The translations under genes and the position numbers were made by a program. Positions 34,695-43,555 of a stretch of 64,000 bases of DNA are shown here, in pieces. Origin of the DNA: Hyphomicrobiales bacterium (GTDB lineage: Bacteria > Pseudomonadota > Alphaproteobacteria > Rhizobiales > Rhizobiaceae); contig UBNV01000021.1 of NCBI GenBank assembly GCA_900466945.1, positions 248,001 to 312,000 on the forward strand, given 5' to 3'. The notes beneath the pieces are model-generated. The model was given only the letters and a program-made list of their open reading frames with translations, made no database searches and had not been told where the DNA came from. Each line of letters opens with the position of its first letter. Position 1 is the stretch's first letter.

Positions 34695-34721
34695 AAAAGC
34701 GCCTGACAAGGCGCTTTTTTT
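34695..34721. terminator. Bidirectional terminator between grpE and ptsN
   Basis: AAAAGCGCCT, GACA loop, AGGCGCTTTTTTT. Poly-T follows the stem on the plus strand for grpE, and the poly-A side (34687-34698) gives a U-run on the minus strand for ptsN. Confidence 0.88.
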
Positions 34722-34747
34722 GTCGGATCTCTTGCTGTTCCCGAGCG

Positions 34748-35212
34748 TCAGGCTGCGTTTGACGCCTGTTCCTCGTTGAGGAACGTGAAGATTGCCGACG
34801 CCGATTCCGTTGCGCGCAGCTTGGCGACCAGATCCTGGTCACGCAGCACGCGTGCGATCCGAGACAGCGCTTTCAAGTGATCCGCACCAGCACCTTCAGG
34901 GGCCAGGAGAAGAAAGACCAAGTCGACCGGCTGGTCGTCCAGTGCCTCGAAATCCACGGGCGTCTCAAGACGCGCGAAGATGCCGGTGATCTTGCTGATC
35001 TTGTTCAGCTTTCCATGCGGAATGGCAATCCCGTTGCCAACCCCGGTCGAGCCGAGCCGTTCGCGCTGCAGGATGACGTCGAAGATTTCCCGTTCCGGAA
35101 TGTCGGTAAGCTTGGAGGCTTTGGCCGCAAGTTCCTGAAGCAGCTGCTTCTTGGAGTTCACCCGGAGGGCCGGTACGACAGCATCCTGCTGCAGCAAATC
35201 TGCCAATGCCAT
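34748..35212 (-). CDS. ptsN: PTS IIA-Ntr regulatory protein PtsN
   Basis: End point of the nitrogen-related phosphotransferase chain (PtsP-NPr-PtsN), a regulator of potassium, nitrogen and carbon functions. The phosphorylated residue is H66 in AIPHGKL; 154 residues is the normal length. ATG at 35212 with AAGGA upstream gives the usual MALADLL start; ATG at 35227 and the open frame to 35326 are less likely. It lies downstream of hpf and rpoN, the widely conserved rpoN-hpf-ptsN arrangement. Confidence 0.96.
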   Translation of the reverse strand: MALADLLQQDAVVPALRVNSKKQLLQELAAKASKLTDIPEREIFDVILQRERLGSTGVGNGIAIPHGKLNKISKITGIFARLETPVDFEALDDQPVDLVFLLLAPEGAGADHLKALSRIARVLRDQDLVAKLRATESASAIFTFLNEEQASNAA

Positions 35213-35279
35213 ATCAATGTCCTTCATGCCTCGGATCGAGGAGCGGGCGACTGCAGTGCGCAGTCGCCCAAGCCGATCT

Positions 35280-35855
35280 TCAGCCTTTGATGTTGGCGGA
35301 ATCGATCCACCCGATATTACCGTCATTCCGACGATAAACGATATTCAATTGTTCACTTCCCGGGTTTCTGAACAGAAGAACCGGGTCATCCGTCATGTCG
35401 AGAGCCATAACCGCCGAGGCTACGGACATGGTCCGAAGCTTTTTGGTGCTTTCGGCCACGATTGTCGGCGCGTAGTCGTCCGGCAGTTCCTCGTGATCGT
35501 CGTCCACAGAATCCATGACCGTGTAGGCCACCTCGATCGACGCGTTCTGAGCCTCGCCCGCGTGATGATCCTTCAGCTTGCGCTTGTAACGGCGCAGGCG
35601 CTTCTCGACGCGCTCGAAGGCGGTGTCGAAGGCCACTTGCGGATCATTGGCCTCGCCTGCGGCATGCAGGTTTGCGCCGGTATCGAGATGCACCAGGCAA
35701 TCGGCCGCGAAGCGCGACTGCGACTTCGTGACGACCACTTGCCCGGAATACCCTCCGTCGAAGTATTTGGTAACCGCATCCTGGATTCGATCCTCGATCC
35801 GTTGCCGGAAGGTTTCACCGATTTCCATCTGCTTGCCGGATACACGCACACTCAT
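35280..35855 (-). CDS. hpf: Ribosome hibernation promoting factor, long form
   Basis: Binds the 30S decoding region and forms inactive 100S ribosomes in stationary phase. The 191 residues comprise the S30AE domain (1-100) and a C-terminal dimerisation domain ending NVVYRRNDGNIGWI-like (about 130-188), which marks the long form that dimerises ribosomes alone. An AAGGG site precedes the ATG. A plausible own promoter lies in the 222-bp gap after rpoN. Confidence 0.94.
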   Translation of the reverse strand: MSVRVSGKQMEIGETFRQRIEDRIQDAVTKYFDGGYSGQVVVTKSQSRFAADCLVHLDTGANLHAAGEANDPQVAFDTAFERVEKRLRRYKRKLKDHHAGEAQNASIEVAYTVMDSVDDDHEELPDDYAPTIVAESTKKLRTMSVASAVMALDMTDDPVLLFRNPGSEQLNIVYRRNDGNIGWIDSANIKG

Positions 35856-36015
35856 GGAGTTTCCCTTCTTATGATTGGTTGCGTATCCATTTTACGCCAA
35901 GCGACGCCCGCGTCCAAGCTTTTCGAGCGGTTAGGTCAGTCTCTGCCTTCGTTTGTCGGGCGTGGTCGAAGGGCCTGCCTTCGGTTGACAGACTGTGCTG
36001 TCGATTGCGGCGCGC

Positions 36016-36044
36016 TTCTAGCTGCCCCCGGGAGAAGAGTCAAT
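36016..36044 (-). promoter_or_regulatory. Probable hpf promoter
   Basis: On the minus strand ATTGAC, 17 bases, CTAGAA: five of six at the -35 and four of six at the -10. Start near 36009 with a leader of about 150 bases before hpf. Confidence 0.48.
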
Positions 36045-36077
36045 CTCCTGTTAATCTTTGCGCCAGGAAGGCGGCAA

Positions 36078-37643
36078 TCAGCCGGCCGAAACCTTGGCCA
36101 TCGCCCGCTTCTCCCGGCGTCTTTGCACGGAGGAGGGGATGTTCATCGATTCCCGGTATTTCGCCACGGTACGACGGGCAAGATCGACACCACCGGATTT
36201 CAGCTGATCGACGATGTCATCGTCCGAAAGTACGGCCTCGGGGCTTTCCTGTGTGATCAAGGCCCGGATCCTATGCCGCACGGATTCCGCGGAATGGCTG
36301 TCGCCACCTTCAGCCGATGCGATGGAGACGCTGAAGAAATATTTCAGCTCGAACAGCCCCCGCGGCGTCATCATGTATTTGTTTGTCGTAACGCGGCTGA
36401 CGGTCGATTCATGCATCTTGATCGCATCCGCCACAGTCTTCAGATTGAGCGGCCGCAGGTGATCGACACCATGATCGAGAAAGGCCGACTGCTGCCGCAC
36501 GATTTCGGCCGCCACCTTTGTGATTGTCCGTGCGCGCTGGTCGAGGCTGCGGGTCAGCCAGTTGGCATTCTGCAGGCATTCCGACATGAAGGCCTGATCC
36601 GGCGTCTCCTTGGAGCTGCCCTTCCGTCCGACGGCCGCCATGTAGCTGTGGTTTACGAGCACGCGGGGAAGTGCATCCGGGTTCAGCTCCACCTGCCAGC
36701 CGCCTTGGCCGTCGGGCCGGACGACGATGTCCGGTGTCACCGATTCGCTGACCGAATGTTCGAATGAGCTGCCGGGCTTCGGATTGAGCTTGCGGATCTC
36801 CGCCAGCATGTCGATGAGGTCTTCCTCGTCCACGCCGCAGATTTTCTTGAGCATCGCAAAGTCCCGCTTGGCCAAAAGCTCCAGATTGTCGATCAGCACG
36901 GCCATGGCGGGATCGCAGCGGTCGCGCTGCCGAAGCTGGATCGCCAGGCACTCGCTCAGTGAACGCGCAAAGACGCCTGCTGGCTCGAGCGTCTGAAGTG
37001 TCTTCACGACAGTCTCGATATCGGTCCTTGAAATGCCGAGCCGCGCAGAAACCTCGTCCAGATCGGCGCGCAGATAGCCGGCTTCGTCGAGATGGTCGAT
37101 CAGAACGGCAGCAAGGAGTTGGTCCGAAGCCGAGGTGAGCGCGAAGGGAACTTGCTGGTTCAGGTGGTCGCGCAGGCTGATCTGGCCTGCCACAAAGTCA
37201 TCGAGATCGAAGCCTTCGCTTCCCTCGCCGGTCTGGCCCGGCATGGACTTCCATTGTCCCAGCAGTTCAGGGGCGTCGGGACGTTGCGTCGAGCCCTCGT
37301 CGGTAAAAGCAGTGTCGTAATTCGTGTCCAGGCGGTCGCTCAGCCTTTCGCTGGCGCCATGCTCGTACCAGTCGCTGTCGAGTGACGGTGCCGCGGCCGT
37401 ATCGTCGGCGTGCGTTTCCTGCTGGCTGGCGCTCCCGTGTCGGTCTGCATTATCAGGAGTCTCGCCGCCCAAATCTCCATCATCTGCTGCCATTTCGAGC
37501 AGCGGATTACGCTCAACTTCCTGGGAGATGAAGTGCATCAGTTCAAGGTGAGTCATCTGCAGCAGCTGAATCGATTGCATCAGCTGCGGAGTCATCACCA
37601 GAGACTGGCTTTGTCGCAGGAATAGGTTGGCGGATAAGGCCAT
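36078..37643 (-). CDS. rpoN: RNA polymerase sigma-54 factor
   Basis: Sigma factor for -24/-12 promoters that need enhancer-binding activators (nitrogen assimilation, C4-dicarboxylate uptake, and nitrogen fixation where present). In 521 residues, region I is a Gln/Leu-rich activator-response segment (1-50), region II is acidic, region III binds the core enzyme, and the RpoN box ARRTVAKYRE is at about 489-498. It lies between lptB and hpf. A probable promoter sits directly upstream. Confidence 0.97.
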   Translation of the reverse strand: MALSANLFLRQSQSLVMTPQLMQSIQLLQMTHLELMHFISQEVERNPLLEMAADDGDLGGETPDNADRHGSASQQETHADDTAAAPSLDSDWYEHGASERLSDRLDTNYDTAFTDEGSTQRPDAPELLGQWKSMPGQTGEGSEGFDLDDFVAGQISLRDHLNQQVPFALTSASDQLLAAVLIDHLDEAGYLRADLDEVSARLGISRTDIETVVKTLQTLEPAGVFARSLSECLAIQLRQRDRCDPAMAVLIDNLELLAKRDFAMLKKICGVDEEDLIDMLAEIRKLNPKPGSSFEHSVSESVTPDIVVRPDGQGGWQVELNPDALPRVLVNHSYMAAVGRKGSSKETPDQAFMSECLQNANWLTRSLDQRARTITKVAAEIVRQQSAFLDHGVDHLRPLNLKTVADAIKMHESTVSRVTTNKYMMTPRGLFELKYFFSVSIASAEGGDSHSAESVRHRIRALITQESPEAVLSDDDIVDQLKSGGVDLARRTVAKYRESMNIPSSVQRRREKRAMAKVSAG

Positions 37644-37714
37644 GGCGGACGTTCGACTCCCCTACATTCCCCCGCAGTCCCGCCGTTGATGGCGGGAAAA
37701 TCCACTTGGCCCAA

Positions 37715-37743
37715 AAATTGCTTTTTATTTTACTTTGGTCAAG
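37715..37743 (-). promoter_or_regulatory. Probable rpoN promoter
   Basis: On the minus strand a perfect -35 CTTGAC, 17 bases, then CAATTT (four of six). It sits in the 142-bp gap between lptB and rpoN, giving a leader of about 65 bases. Confidence 0.5.
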
Positions 37744-37785
37744 TCGCAGGAGGCGGCTGGGAGTCGTTTTCTTGGGCCCTCGGCC

Positions 37786-38598
37786 TCAGAGGCTGAACTT
37801 GTCGCCAAGATACAGGCGGCGGACGTCGGCATTGTTGACAATGTCGTTGGCCCGTCCATGGGTGAGCACTTCACCGGCATGGATGATATAGGCGCGGTCG
37901 ATCAGGCCAAGTGTTTCACGCACATTGTGGTCGGTGATCAAGACGCCGATGCCGCGCGCCGTCAGATGTCGCACCAGGTTCTGGATGTCGGAGACCGAGA
38001 TCGGATCGACGCCGGCAAAGGGCTCGTCGAGCAGCATGAAGGTCGGATCGGTCGCCAGCGCTCGGGCGATTTCCAGGCGGCGACGCTCGCCGCCGGAAAG
38101 GGCGACGGCCGGCGACTTCCGCAGTTTCTCGATGTGGAACTCCGACAGCAGTTCGTCGAGCTTTGCTTCGCGCTTGCGTTTGTCGGAGACATGCACTTCC
38201 AGAACGGCACGGATGTTGTCTTCGACCGTCAGGCCGCGGAAGATCGAGGCTTCCTGGGGCAGGTAGCCGACGCCGAGACGCGCGCGCCGATACATCGGCA
38301 TGGACGTCACATCGTTGCCGTTGATCGAGATCGTTCCGGCATCGACCGGCACGAGGCCAGTGATCATGTAGAAACATGTCGTCTTGCCGGCGCCGTTCGG
38401 TCCGAGCAGACCAACGGCCTCGCCGCGACGCACCACGAGCGAGGCGCCGTTCACGACGCGCCGTGAATTATAGGTCTTTGTCAGTCCATGGGCGATCAGC
38501 GTGCCTTCGTAGCGCGCCTTGTCGCCCGGCAGGGATGCCGGGGCAGCCGCCTTCTTGGCCTGCTTGGTCCTGGAAAAAAATGGAATTTGCACGTTCAC
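37786..38598 (-). CDS. lptB: LPS export ABC transporter ATP-binding protein LptB
   Basis: ATPase that drives extraction of LPS from the inner membrane with LptFG. Walker A GPNGAGKTT is at 66-74, the ABC signature LSGGERRR and Walker B LLDEPFAG follow, and the switch histidine is in ITDHN. The N-terminal 30 residues are a basic extension typical of rhizobial members. It is the third gene of lptC-lptA-lptB, nine bases after lptA. Confidence 0.97.
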   Translation of the reverse strand: MNVQIPFFSRTKQAKKAAAPASLPGDKARYEGTLIAHGLTKTYNSRRVVNGASLVVRRGEAVGLLGPNGAGKTTCFYMITGLVPVDAGTISINGNDVTSMPMYRRARLGVGYLPQEASIFRGLTVEDNIRAVLEVHVSDKRKREAKLDELLSEFHIEKLRKSPAVALSGGERRRLEIARALATDPTFMLLDEPFAGVDPISVSDIQNLVRHLTARGIGVLITDHNVRETLGLIDRAYIIHAGEVLTHGRANDIVNNADVRRLYLGDKFSL

Positions 38599-38607
38599 GC
38601 GGACCCG

Positions 38608-39159
38608 TCAGTTGCTCTGCTGGGATTTGGGGTCGAGCTGGATCTGGACGCGCCGGCCGCAGCTGTCGAGCTTGGCCTGACCAGAATTCATCTGGACGGT
38701 GAGCTTGCAGCCGACGAAAACGTTTTGCCCTTCGGATAACACCACGCGGTCACCTTCGAGTACGAAGACCTGCTTGGTCATATCGAAATAGCCCTTGTCG
38801 GCCGTCGCCTGCTGCGTCTCCGATTGCAGGAATACCTTGTCCATCACATCGATCTTTTCGATGTCGGCATTGCCCTGCGTGACCGTAGTGCCCTCGCCGC
38901 GATAGAGAACCGTCATGGAGCCGGCCTGCAGGGTCGTCGTACCCTGAACCACCTTCACATTGCCGGTGAAGAAAGCCTTCTTTTCCTGCTCGCGAATCTC
39001 GAGCGCGTCGCTTTCGATCTGGATCGGCTGGTCGTTGGACAGCTTCAAGCCATTCATCTGGCTACTGGTTGTCTGTGCCGAGACAAGCCCGGTTAAACCG
39101 CTTGCCGAAAGCAGGAGTAAGCCAGCGACAGTAATCTTGGCGAAGGAGCGGTATATCAT
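38608..39159 (-). CDS. lptA: LPS transport periplasmic protein LptA
   Basis: Forms the periplasmic bridge that carries LPS from LptC to the outer-membrane LptD. A signal peptide (about 1-28, ending VSAQ) precedes an OstA/LptA beta-jellyroll with repeated strand pairs (IREQEKKAFFTGNV, TTLQAGSMTVLY, VFVLEGDRVVLSEG). It overlaps the lptC stop as ATGA, so they are translationally coupled. 183 residues is typical. Confidence 0.93.
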   Translation of the reverse strand: MIYRSFAKITVAGLLLLSASGLTGLVSAQTTSSQMNGLKLSNDQPIQIESDALEIREQEKKAFFTGNVKVVQGTTTLQAGSMTVLYRGEGTTVTQGNADIEKIDVMDKVFLQSETQQATADKGYFDMTKQVFVLEGDRVVLSEGQNVFVGCKLTVQMNSGQAKLDSCGRRVQIQLDPKSQQSN

Positions 39160-39902
39160 GGCTGGGCGGCTTCCATTGACCGATTGCTGCGAAGGGCGGA
39201 CGGCTCGATGTTCAACTTGACGGCGCCCGTAAATATCATGGTTCGCCCCTTATCCTTCATCTCGAGCGAGTTCGCAACAATCGACGCGCCTTTGGTCTGG
39301 ATAGCAACCGGATCATCCGTCTTCATCGTGCCGCCTGCAATGTCGAGATTGGCGGAGCCGAACTGCGCATCGATGCCGCTGCTCAGGTTGAGCGTGAACG
39401 GCTTGTCGAGATCGAGCAGGTTGGCGGCCCGATCAAAAATGCCGCTGGTGGCTACGACGCGGGCAATCACCTTGTCATTGACCGGCACGGCGGCTGCGAT
39501 CGATTCGAGGGTGATCATGTTGGGGTTCTTGATGTCCTGAAGTGCCCGCTCAGCCCGCATCGAATAGCGGACACCCTCGGAGTTACGGCCGGCGATCGCC
39601 GGCTTCTCCATAACGACCTTGCCGTCTTCGATCTTCGCGGATTCGATCTGCAACTCTTCAGGCATCAGGCTGCGCACCACGGAAACCGCAGCAAAAGCGA
39701 GTGTGATACCCAGGGCAGCGACGGGCAACAAAAAGCGCAGGCGTTTGACCCGCCGGGAATGGCTCATCGCCTTCCGGTAGGCATCCGCACCGGCTCCGTG
39801 TCCGGTTGCCGGCAAGCCGTCATGAGTCGTTTGCAGCATTAAAAATAGCCCGTTCTTCAGGGTGGCGGCCGCAGCCGATCCACCGTTTTGGTCGTTTCGC
39901 AT
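39156..39902 (-). CDS. lptC: LPS export protein LptC
   Basis: Inner-membrane anchored protein that passes LPS from LptB2FG to LptA. There is a cytosolic N terminus of about 56 residues, one membrane helix at about 57-76, then a periplasmic jellyroll with strands such as NSEGVRYSMRAERA and DDPVAIQTKGASIVA. At 248 residues it is longer than the enterobacterial protein, as in other Alphaproteobacteria. It opens the lptC-lptA-lptB cluster and diverges from ihfB across 238 bp. Confidence 0.9.
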   Translation of the reverse strand: MRNDQNGGSAAAATLKNGLFLMLQTTHDGLPATGHGAGADAYRKAMSHSRRVKRLRFLLPVAALGITLAFAAVSVVRSLMPEELQIESAKIEDGKVVMEKPAIAGRNSEGVRYSMRAERALQDIKNPNMITLESIAAAVPVNDKVIARVVATSGIFDRAANLLDLDKPFTLNLSSGIDAQFGSANLDIAGGTMKTDDPVAIQTKGASIVANSLEMKDKGRTMIFTGAVKLNIEPSALRSNRSMEAAQP

Positions 39903-40069
39903 GTCTGCCGGTTGTTGCCAATATGGATTGTGGCGGCGCCTTTACAAGAAACATGCCAATCGATCGATGGAATGACCATGCGGAGAAACGAGGGCAGCCC
40001 CGATCACGATTTGGCATGTGATGCGCGTCATAGCTCTCGCAAAGCCGCGACATTATGGTTAAGTTGTTC

Positions 40070-40099
40070 CTTGACTGTGCTTTTTCGCTTTGGCAACTT
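40070..40099 (+). promoter_or_regulatory. Candidate ihfB promoter
   Basis: A perfect -35 CTTGAC followed after 18 bases by CAACTT, a weak -10. It lies in the lptC-ihfB divergent gap, about 40 bases ahead of ihfB. Confidence 0.33.
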
Positions 40100-40140
40100 T
40101 GGCGACGCTCACGTCACAACAGAAAATTCAGGGGGTCCGC

Positions 40141-40443
40141 GTGATAAAGTCGGAATTGGTGCAGATCGTCGCGGCCCGTAATCCGCATCTCTATCATCGC
40201 GATGTCGAAAACATCGTAAACGCCGTACTCGACGAGATAACGGACGCGCTCGCAGGCGGCAATCGTGTCGAGTTGCGTGGCTTCGGTGCTTTCTCCGTCA
40301 AGAATCGTCCCTCGCGGTCCGGGCGCAACCCGCGCACAGGGGAAACCGTCTTCGTCGAAGAGAAGTGGGTTCCCTTCTTCAAGACCGGCAAGGAGCTGCG
40401 CGAGCGTCTCAACCCCGGCATGGGCGACGAAGACGACGAATAA
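40141..40443 (+). CDS. ihfB: Integration host factor subunit beta
   Basis: DNA-bending protein that pairs with IHF-alpha; it assists sigma-54 promoters, recombination and replication control. The 100-residue sequence begins with GTG (VIKSEL) after a run of five G; GFGAFSVKNRPSRSGRNPRTG is split by the minor-groove arm whose tip proline follows GRNPRTGE. The acidic C-terminal tail DEDDE is typical of rhizobial members. The frame is open from 40090 but the GTG start gives the family N terminus. Confidence 0.96.
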   Translation: MIKSELVQIVAARNPHLYHRDVENIVNAVLDEITDALAGGNRVELRGFGAFSVKNRPSRSGRNPRTGETVFVEEKWVPFFKTGKELRERLNPGMGDEDDE

Positions 40444-40534
40444 GCGCTTTTCGCGTTGAAAATTCCGCCTCTGTCCTTAACTTGAGACGGATGAGGTGCC
40501 TTGATGGCCCTCGGACAGAACAGGGAGTTTCGAG

Positions 40535-40879
40535 ATGATCCGGAAAGTCGTGAGCCTCGTGGTATTCGTTCCGCTCGGCGTTCTCCTGATTGTTCTGGCG
40601 GTCGCCAACCGCGCGCCCGTCAGGCTCGCGCTTAATCCCTTCGATCCAGCCGATCAGGCTCTGTCGGCCTCTGCACCCCTCTTCGTGCTTCTCATTCTCG
40701 CCGTCATGCTGGGGGTGCTGCTCGGTGCCATTGTCACCTGGTTCACACAGGGCAAGCATCGCAAGAAGGCCCGCAGCCAGTCGCGTGTGGCCCAGCAATG
40801 GCAGGCCGAAGCCGACCGGCAGAAAACCCGCGCCGAAGAAATTGCCGGCGCCACGCTTCCGCAACTCGGCGCCAAGTAA
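40535..40879 (+). CDS. lapA: LapA domain (DUF1049) membrane protein
   Basis: A 114-residue inner-membrane protein with two hydrophobic helices (about 5-22 and 50-72) and a cytosolic basic coiled tail. LapA-type proteins help control LPS assembly in Escherichia coli; the rhizobial role is inferred only. AGGGAG precedes the ATG. It follows ihfB by 91 bp, the common ihfB-lapA neighbourhood. Confidence 0.87.
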   Translation: MIRKVVSLVVFVPLGVLLIVLAVANRAPVRLALNPFDPADQALSASAPLFVLLILAVMLGVLLGAIVTWFTQGKHRKKARSQSRVAQQWQAEADRQKTRAEEIAGATLPQLGAK

Positions 40880-40930
40880 GGCTGGGCGCAGCGCGCTCGC
40901 GGCAAATTTCCTTTCCGCGCCGGGCCGGCA

Positions 40931-42118
40931 ATGCTAAGGGCTGGCCGAGACGAACACGACCCACGGATCATTGACGTGAAGAACAAGGAACGTCGCCCCG
41001 GCGCCAAGCCATTCCCGGGAGCGAAGGCCAAAGGCAGTGGCGAGACACGGCCGGCAACGGCAAAGCCTTATGCATCGAAGGGCAGGGACGAGCGCCAGGC
41101 CCGCCCGCCGCGCCGTGATGCCGAGGCACCAAAGCCGAAGCCCCAGCCGCAATCGCCCGAGACGACGGCTGAACCCGCCCGTGCTCTGACGGTCCGCAAC
41201 GGTGACCGTCCGACCGAGCGCGTGCCGCTGATCCTCGAATCCTCGGGTGCCGGCGATTTCCACCTGATCGACAGCGGCGATGGCCTAAAGCTCGAGCAAT
41301 ACGGTCCCTATCGCATCGTGCGCCCGGAAGCCCAGGCCCTGTGGCCGAAGGCGCTGCCCACCCATGTCTGGGACAAGGCCGACGCCGTCTTCACCGGCGA
41401 CACGGACGAAGACGGCATGGGCCGCTGGCGCTTCCAGCGCGAGGCGCTCGGCGAAACGTGGCCGCTGTCTCTTCTCGGCGTCGATTTCCACGGCCGCTTC
41501 ACCGCCTTCCGCCATGTCGGCGTGTTTCCCGAGCAGATCGCCCATTGGAGCTGGATGAAGCAGAAGATCGAGGCTGCCGATCGGCCGCTGAAGGTCCTGA
41601 ACCTCTTCGGCTATACCGGCGTCGCCTCGCTCGTGGCCGCTGCTGCCGGTGCCGAAGTCACCCATGTCGATGCTTCCAAGAAGGCGATCGGCTGGGCGCG
41701 CGAAAACCAGTCGCTGAGCCGCCTCGACAAGGCGCCGATCCGCTGGATCTGTGAGGATGCGATGAAGTTCATCCTGCGCGAGGAACGCCGCGGTCATCGC
41801 TACGACATCATCCTCACCGATCCGCCGAAATTCGGCCGTGGCCCGAATGGTGAGGTCTGGCAGCTTTTCGACCACCTGCCTTTGATGCTCGATATCTGCC
41901 GCGAGCTTCTGGCGCCGAAGGCCGTCGGCCTCGTGCTCACAGCCTATTCGATCCGTGCCAGCTTCTATTCCATCCACGAGCTGATGCGCGAGACCATGCG
42001 CGGCAAGGGTGGCCTCGTCGAGTCAGGCGAACTCGTCATCCGCGAGGCCGGCCTCGACGGCAAGACGCCGGGCCGCGCGCTTTCCACCTCTCTCTTCAGC
42101 CGCTGGGTGCCGAAATGA
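40931..42118 (+). CDS. Class I SAM-dependent rRNA-type methyltransferase
   Basis: Methyltransferase of the RlmI-like large-subunit group. The first 85 residues are rich in Lys, Arg, Pro and Ala and look disordered; the catalytic part has motif I NLFGYTGVASL near 220, an acidic HVDASKKA loop, and the LTDPPKFGRG motif that is typical of RNA m5C/guanine methyltransferases of this group. ATG at 40931 has no strong ribosome-binding site; GTG at 40976 is possible. It overlaps the trmH gene by four bases (ATGA), so the two RNA-modification genes are coupled. Confidence 0.83.
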   Translation: MLRAGRDEHDPRIIDVKNKERRPGAKPFPGAKAKGSGETRPATAKPYASKGRDERQARPPRRDAEAPKPKPQPQSPETTAEPARALTVRNGDRPTERVPLILESSGAGDFHLIDSGDGLKLEQYGPYRIVRPEAQALWPKALPTHVWDKADAVFTGDTDEDGMGRWRFQREALGETWPLSLLGVDFHGRFTAFRHVGVFPEQIAHWSWMKQKIEAADRPLKVLNLFGYTGVASLVAAAAGAEVTHVDASKKAIGWARENQSLSRLDKAPIRWICEDAMKFILREERRGHRYDIILTDPPKFGRGPNGEVWQLFDHLPLMLDICRELLAPKAVGLVLTAYSIRASFYSIHELMRETMRGKGGLVESGELVIREAGLDGKTPGRALSTSLFSRWVPK

Positions 42119-42975
42119 CCGATGATTATCGCCAGGACGGACCGCGCCGCGTTGGTCAGGTCAAGGAGGTCACCAGCCTTGCCAATCCCATCATCAAGGA
42201 CATCAAGGCGCTTTCCCAGAAGAAGAGCCGCGACGAAAGCCGCACCTTTCTTGCCGAAGGCCTGAAGCTCGTCATCGACGCGCTTGATCGCGGCTGGACC
42301 ATCCGCACCCTCGTCTATGCCAAGGCCGGCAAGGGCAAGCCACTGGTCGAGAAGGTCGCCGCCCGCACGGTCGCCGCCGGCGGCTTGGTGCTGGAAGTGA
42401 GCGAGAAGGTGATGTCCTCGATCACGAGGCGCGACAACCCGCAAATGGTCGCCGCCGTCTTCGAACAGCGCTGGACGCCCCTCAAGGACATCCAGCCGAC
42501 GGGCTCGGAAACCTGGATCGCGCTCGACCGTGTCCGCGATCCCGGCAATCTCGGCACCATCATCCGCACGGCCGACGCTGTAGGCGCGTCCGGCGTCATT
42601 CTCGTCGGCGACTGTACGGATCCTTTCTCGATGGAAACCGTGCGCGCCACCATGGGCTCGATGTTCGCACTGCCGCTGGTGAAGACGACACCGGCCGATT
42701 TCCTGAAATGGAAGAAGTCCGTGGATGCTCGCCTCGTCGCCACGCATCTCGCCGGCGCCGTCGACTATCGCACCATCGACTACCGCTCCAAGCCGGTCAT
42801 CCTGATGATGGGCAACGAGCAGTCAGGCCTGCCAGATGAACTGGCTCAGGCCGCCGACAAGCTCGCCCGCATTCCCCAGGTCGGCATGGCCGACAGCCTG
42901 AACCTCGCAGTCGCCACGGGCGTCATGCTGTTCGAGGTCCGCCGCCATCTGCTCGCCCTCGACGGAGCCAAGTGA
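42115..42975 (+). CDS. TrmH/SpoU family RNA 2'-O-methyltransferase
   Basis: A 286-residue SpoU-family enzyme with an N-terminal substrate-binding domain (SLANPIIKDIKAL onward) and a C-terminal knotted SAM domain: DRVRDPGNLGTIIRTADA (motif 1), MGNEQSGLPDEL (motif 2) and DSLNLAVATGVMLFE (motif 3). The N-terminal domain suggests 23S rRNA over tRNA, but the target base is not certain. It is coupled by ATGA overlap to the methyltransferase ahead and lspA behind. Confidence 0.92.
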   Translation: MTDDYRQDGPRRVGQVKEVTSLANPIIKDIKALSQKKSRDESRTFLAEGLKLVIDALDRGWTIRTLVYAKAGKGKPLVEKVAARTVAAGGLVLEVSEKVMSSITRRDNPQMVAAVFEQRWTPLKDIQPTGSETWIALDRVRDPGNLGTIIRTADAVGASGVILVGDCTDPFSMETVRATMGSMFALPLVKTTPADFLKWKKSVDARLVATHLAGAVDYRTIDYRSKPVILMMGNEQSGLPDELAQAADKLARIPQVGMADSLNLAVATGVMLFEVRRHLLALDGAK

Positions 42976-42977
42976 CC

Positions 42978-43469
42978 ATGCTTGCCGCCTTCAACCGGCC
43001 CGGCCCGGTTCTGACCTTCATTGCGGTCGCCCTGATTCTCGATCAAGCCATCAAATATGCGGTGGAGGTCTATCTGCCGATGCATGAGCTGATCCCGGTC
43101 ATGCCTTTCTGGGCGCTCTACCGGACCCATAATCTTGGCGTCGCCTTCTCCATGCTGTCGCATCTCGACAGCTGGTTCATCGTCGGCTTGCGCCTCGCGA
43201 TCGTGGGTTTTGTCCTGTGGCTCTGGCGGAAGACCGGCCCCGAGCAGCATTTCGCCCATCTCGGCTTTGCGATGATTATCGCGGGCGCGCTCGGCAACAT
43301 CATCGACCGCCTCACCTATGGCTATGTGGTTGACTACATCCTCTTCTACACCCAAACCTGGTCCTTCGCCGTCTTCAATTTGGCGGATAGTTTCATCACC
43401 ATCGGCGCGATCTTCATCGTCATCGATGAGATCATCCAGCACCGAAAGCCGAAGCCGCCGGAGGCTTGA
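42978..43469 (+). CDS. lspA: Lipoprotein signal peptidase (signal peptidase II)
   Basis: Aspartic protease in the inner membrane that cuts prolipoproteins before the lipidated cysteine. Four membrane helices are visible, and the catalytic aspartates are D119 in GYVVDYI and D137 in FNLADSFI; GNIIDRLTYG precedes them. ATG at 42978 or GTG at 42972 (overlapping the trmH-family stop) are both usable; CGGAG lies upstream. The gene is followed at once by an intrinsic terminator. Confidence 0.96.
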   Translation: MLAAFNRPGPVLTFIAVALILDQAIKYAVEVYLPMHELIPVMPFWALYRTHNLGVAFSMLSHLDSWFIVGLRLAIVGFVLWLWRKTGPEQHFAHLGFAMIIAGALGNIIDRLTYGYVVDYILFYTQTWSFAVFNLADSFITIGAIFIVIDEIIQHRKPKPPEA

Positions 43470-43494
43470 CGGAGGCGAAAGCCTCCGAAGTTTT
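43470..43494 (+). terminator. Intrinsic terminator after lspA
   Basis: CGGAGGC, GAAA loop, GCCTCCG, then AAGTTTTGTCACTTTT. The stem begins at the base after the lspA stop codon and isolates lspA from olsB. Confidence 0.82.
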
Positions 43495-43555
43495 GTCACT
43501 TTCCTGTAGCAGTCTCGTGTTTAAAGGCCCGTGACTTCAACGCTGGACAGATCCG

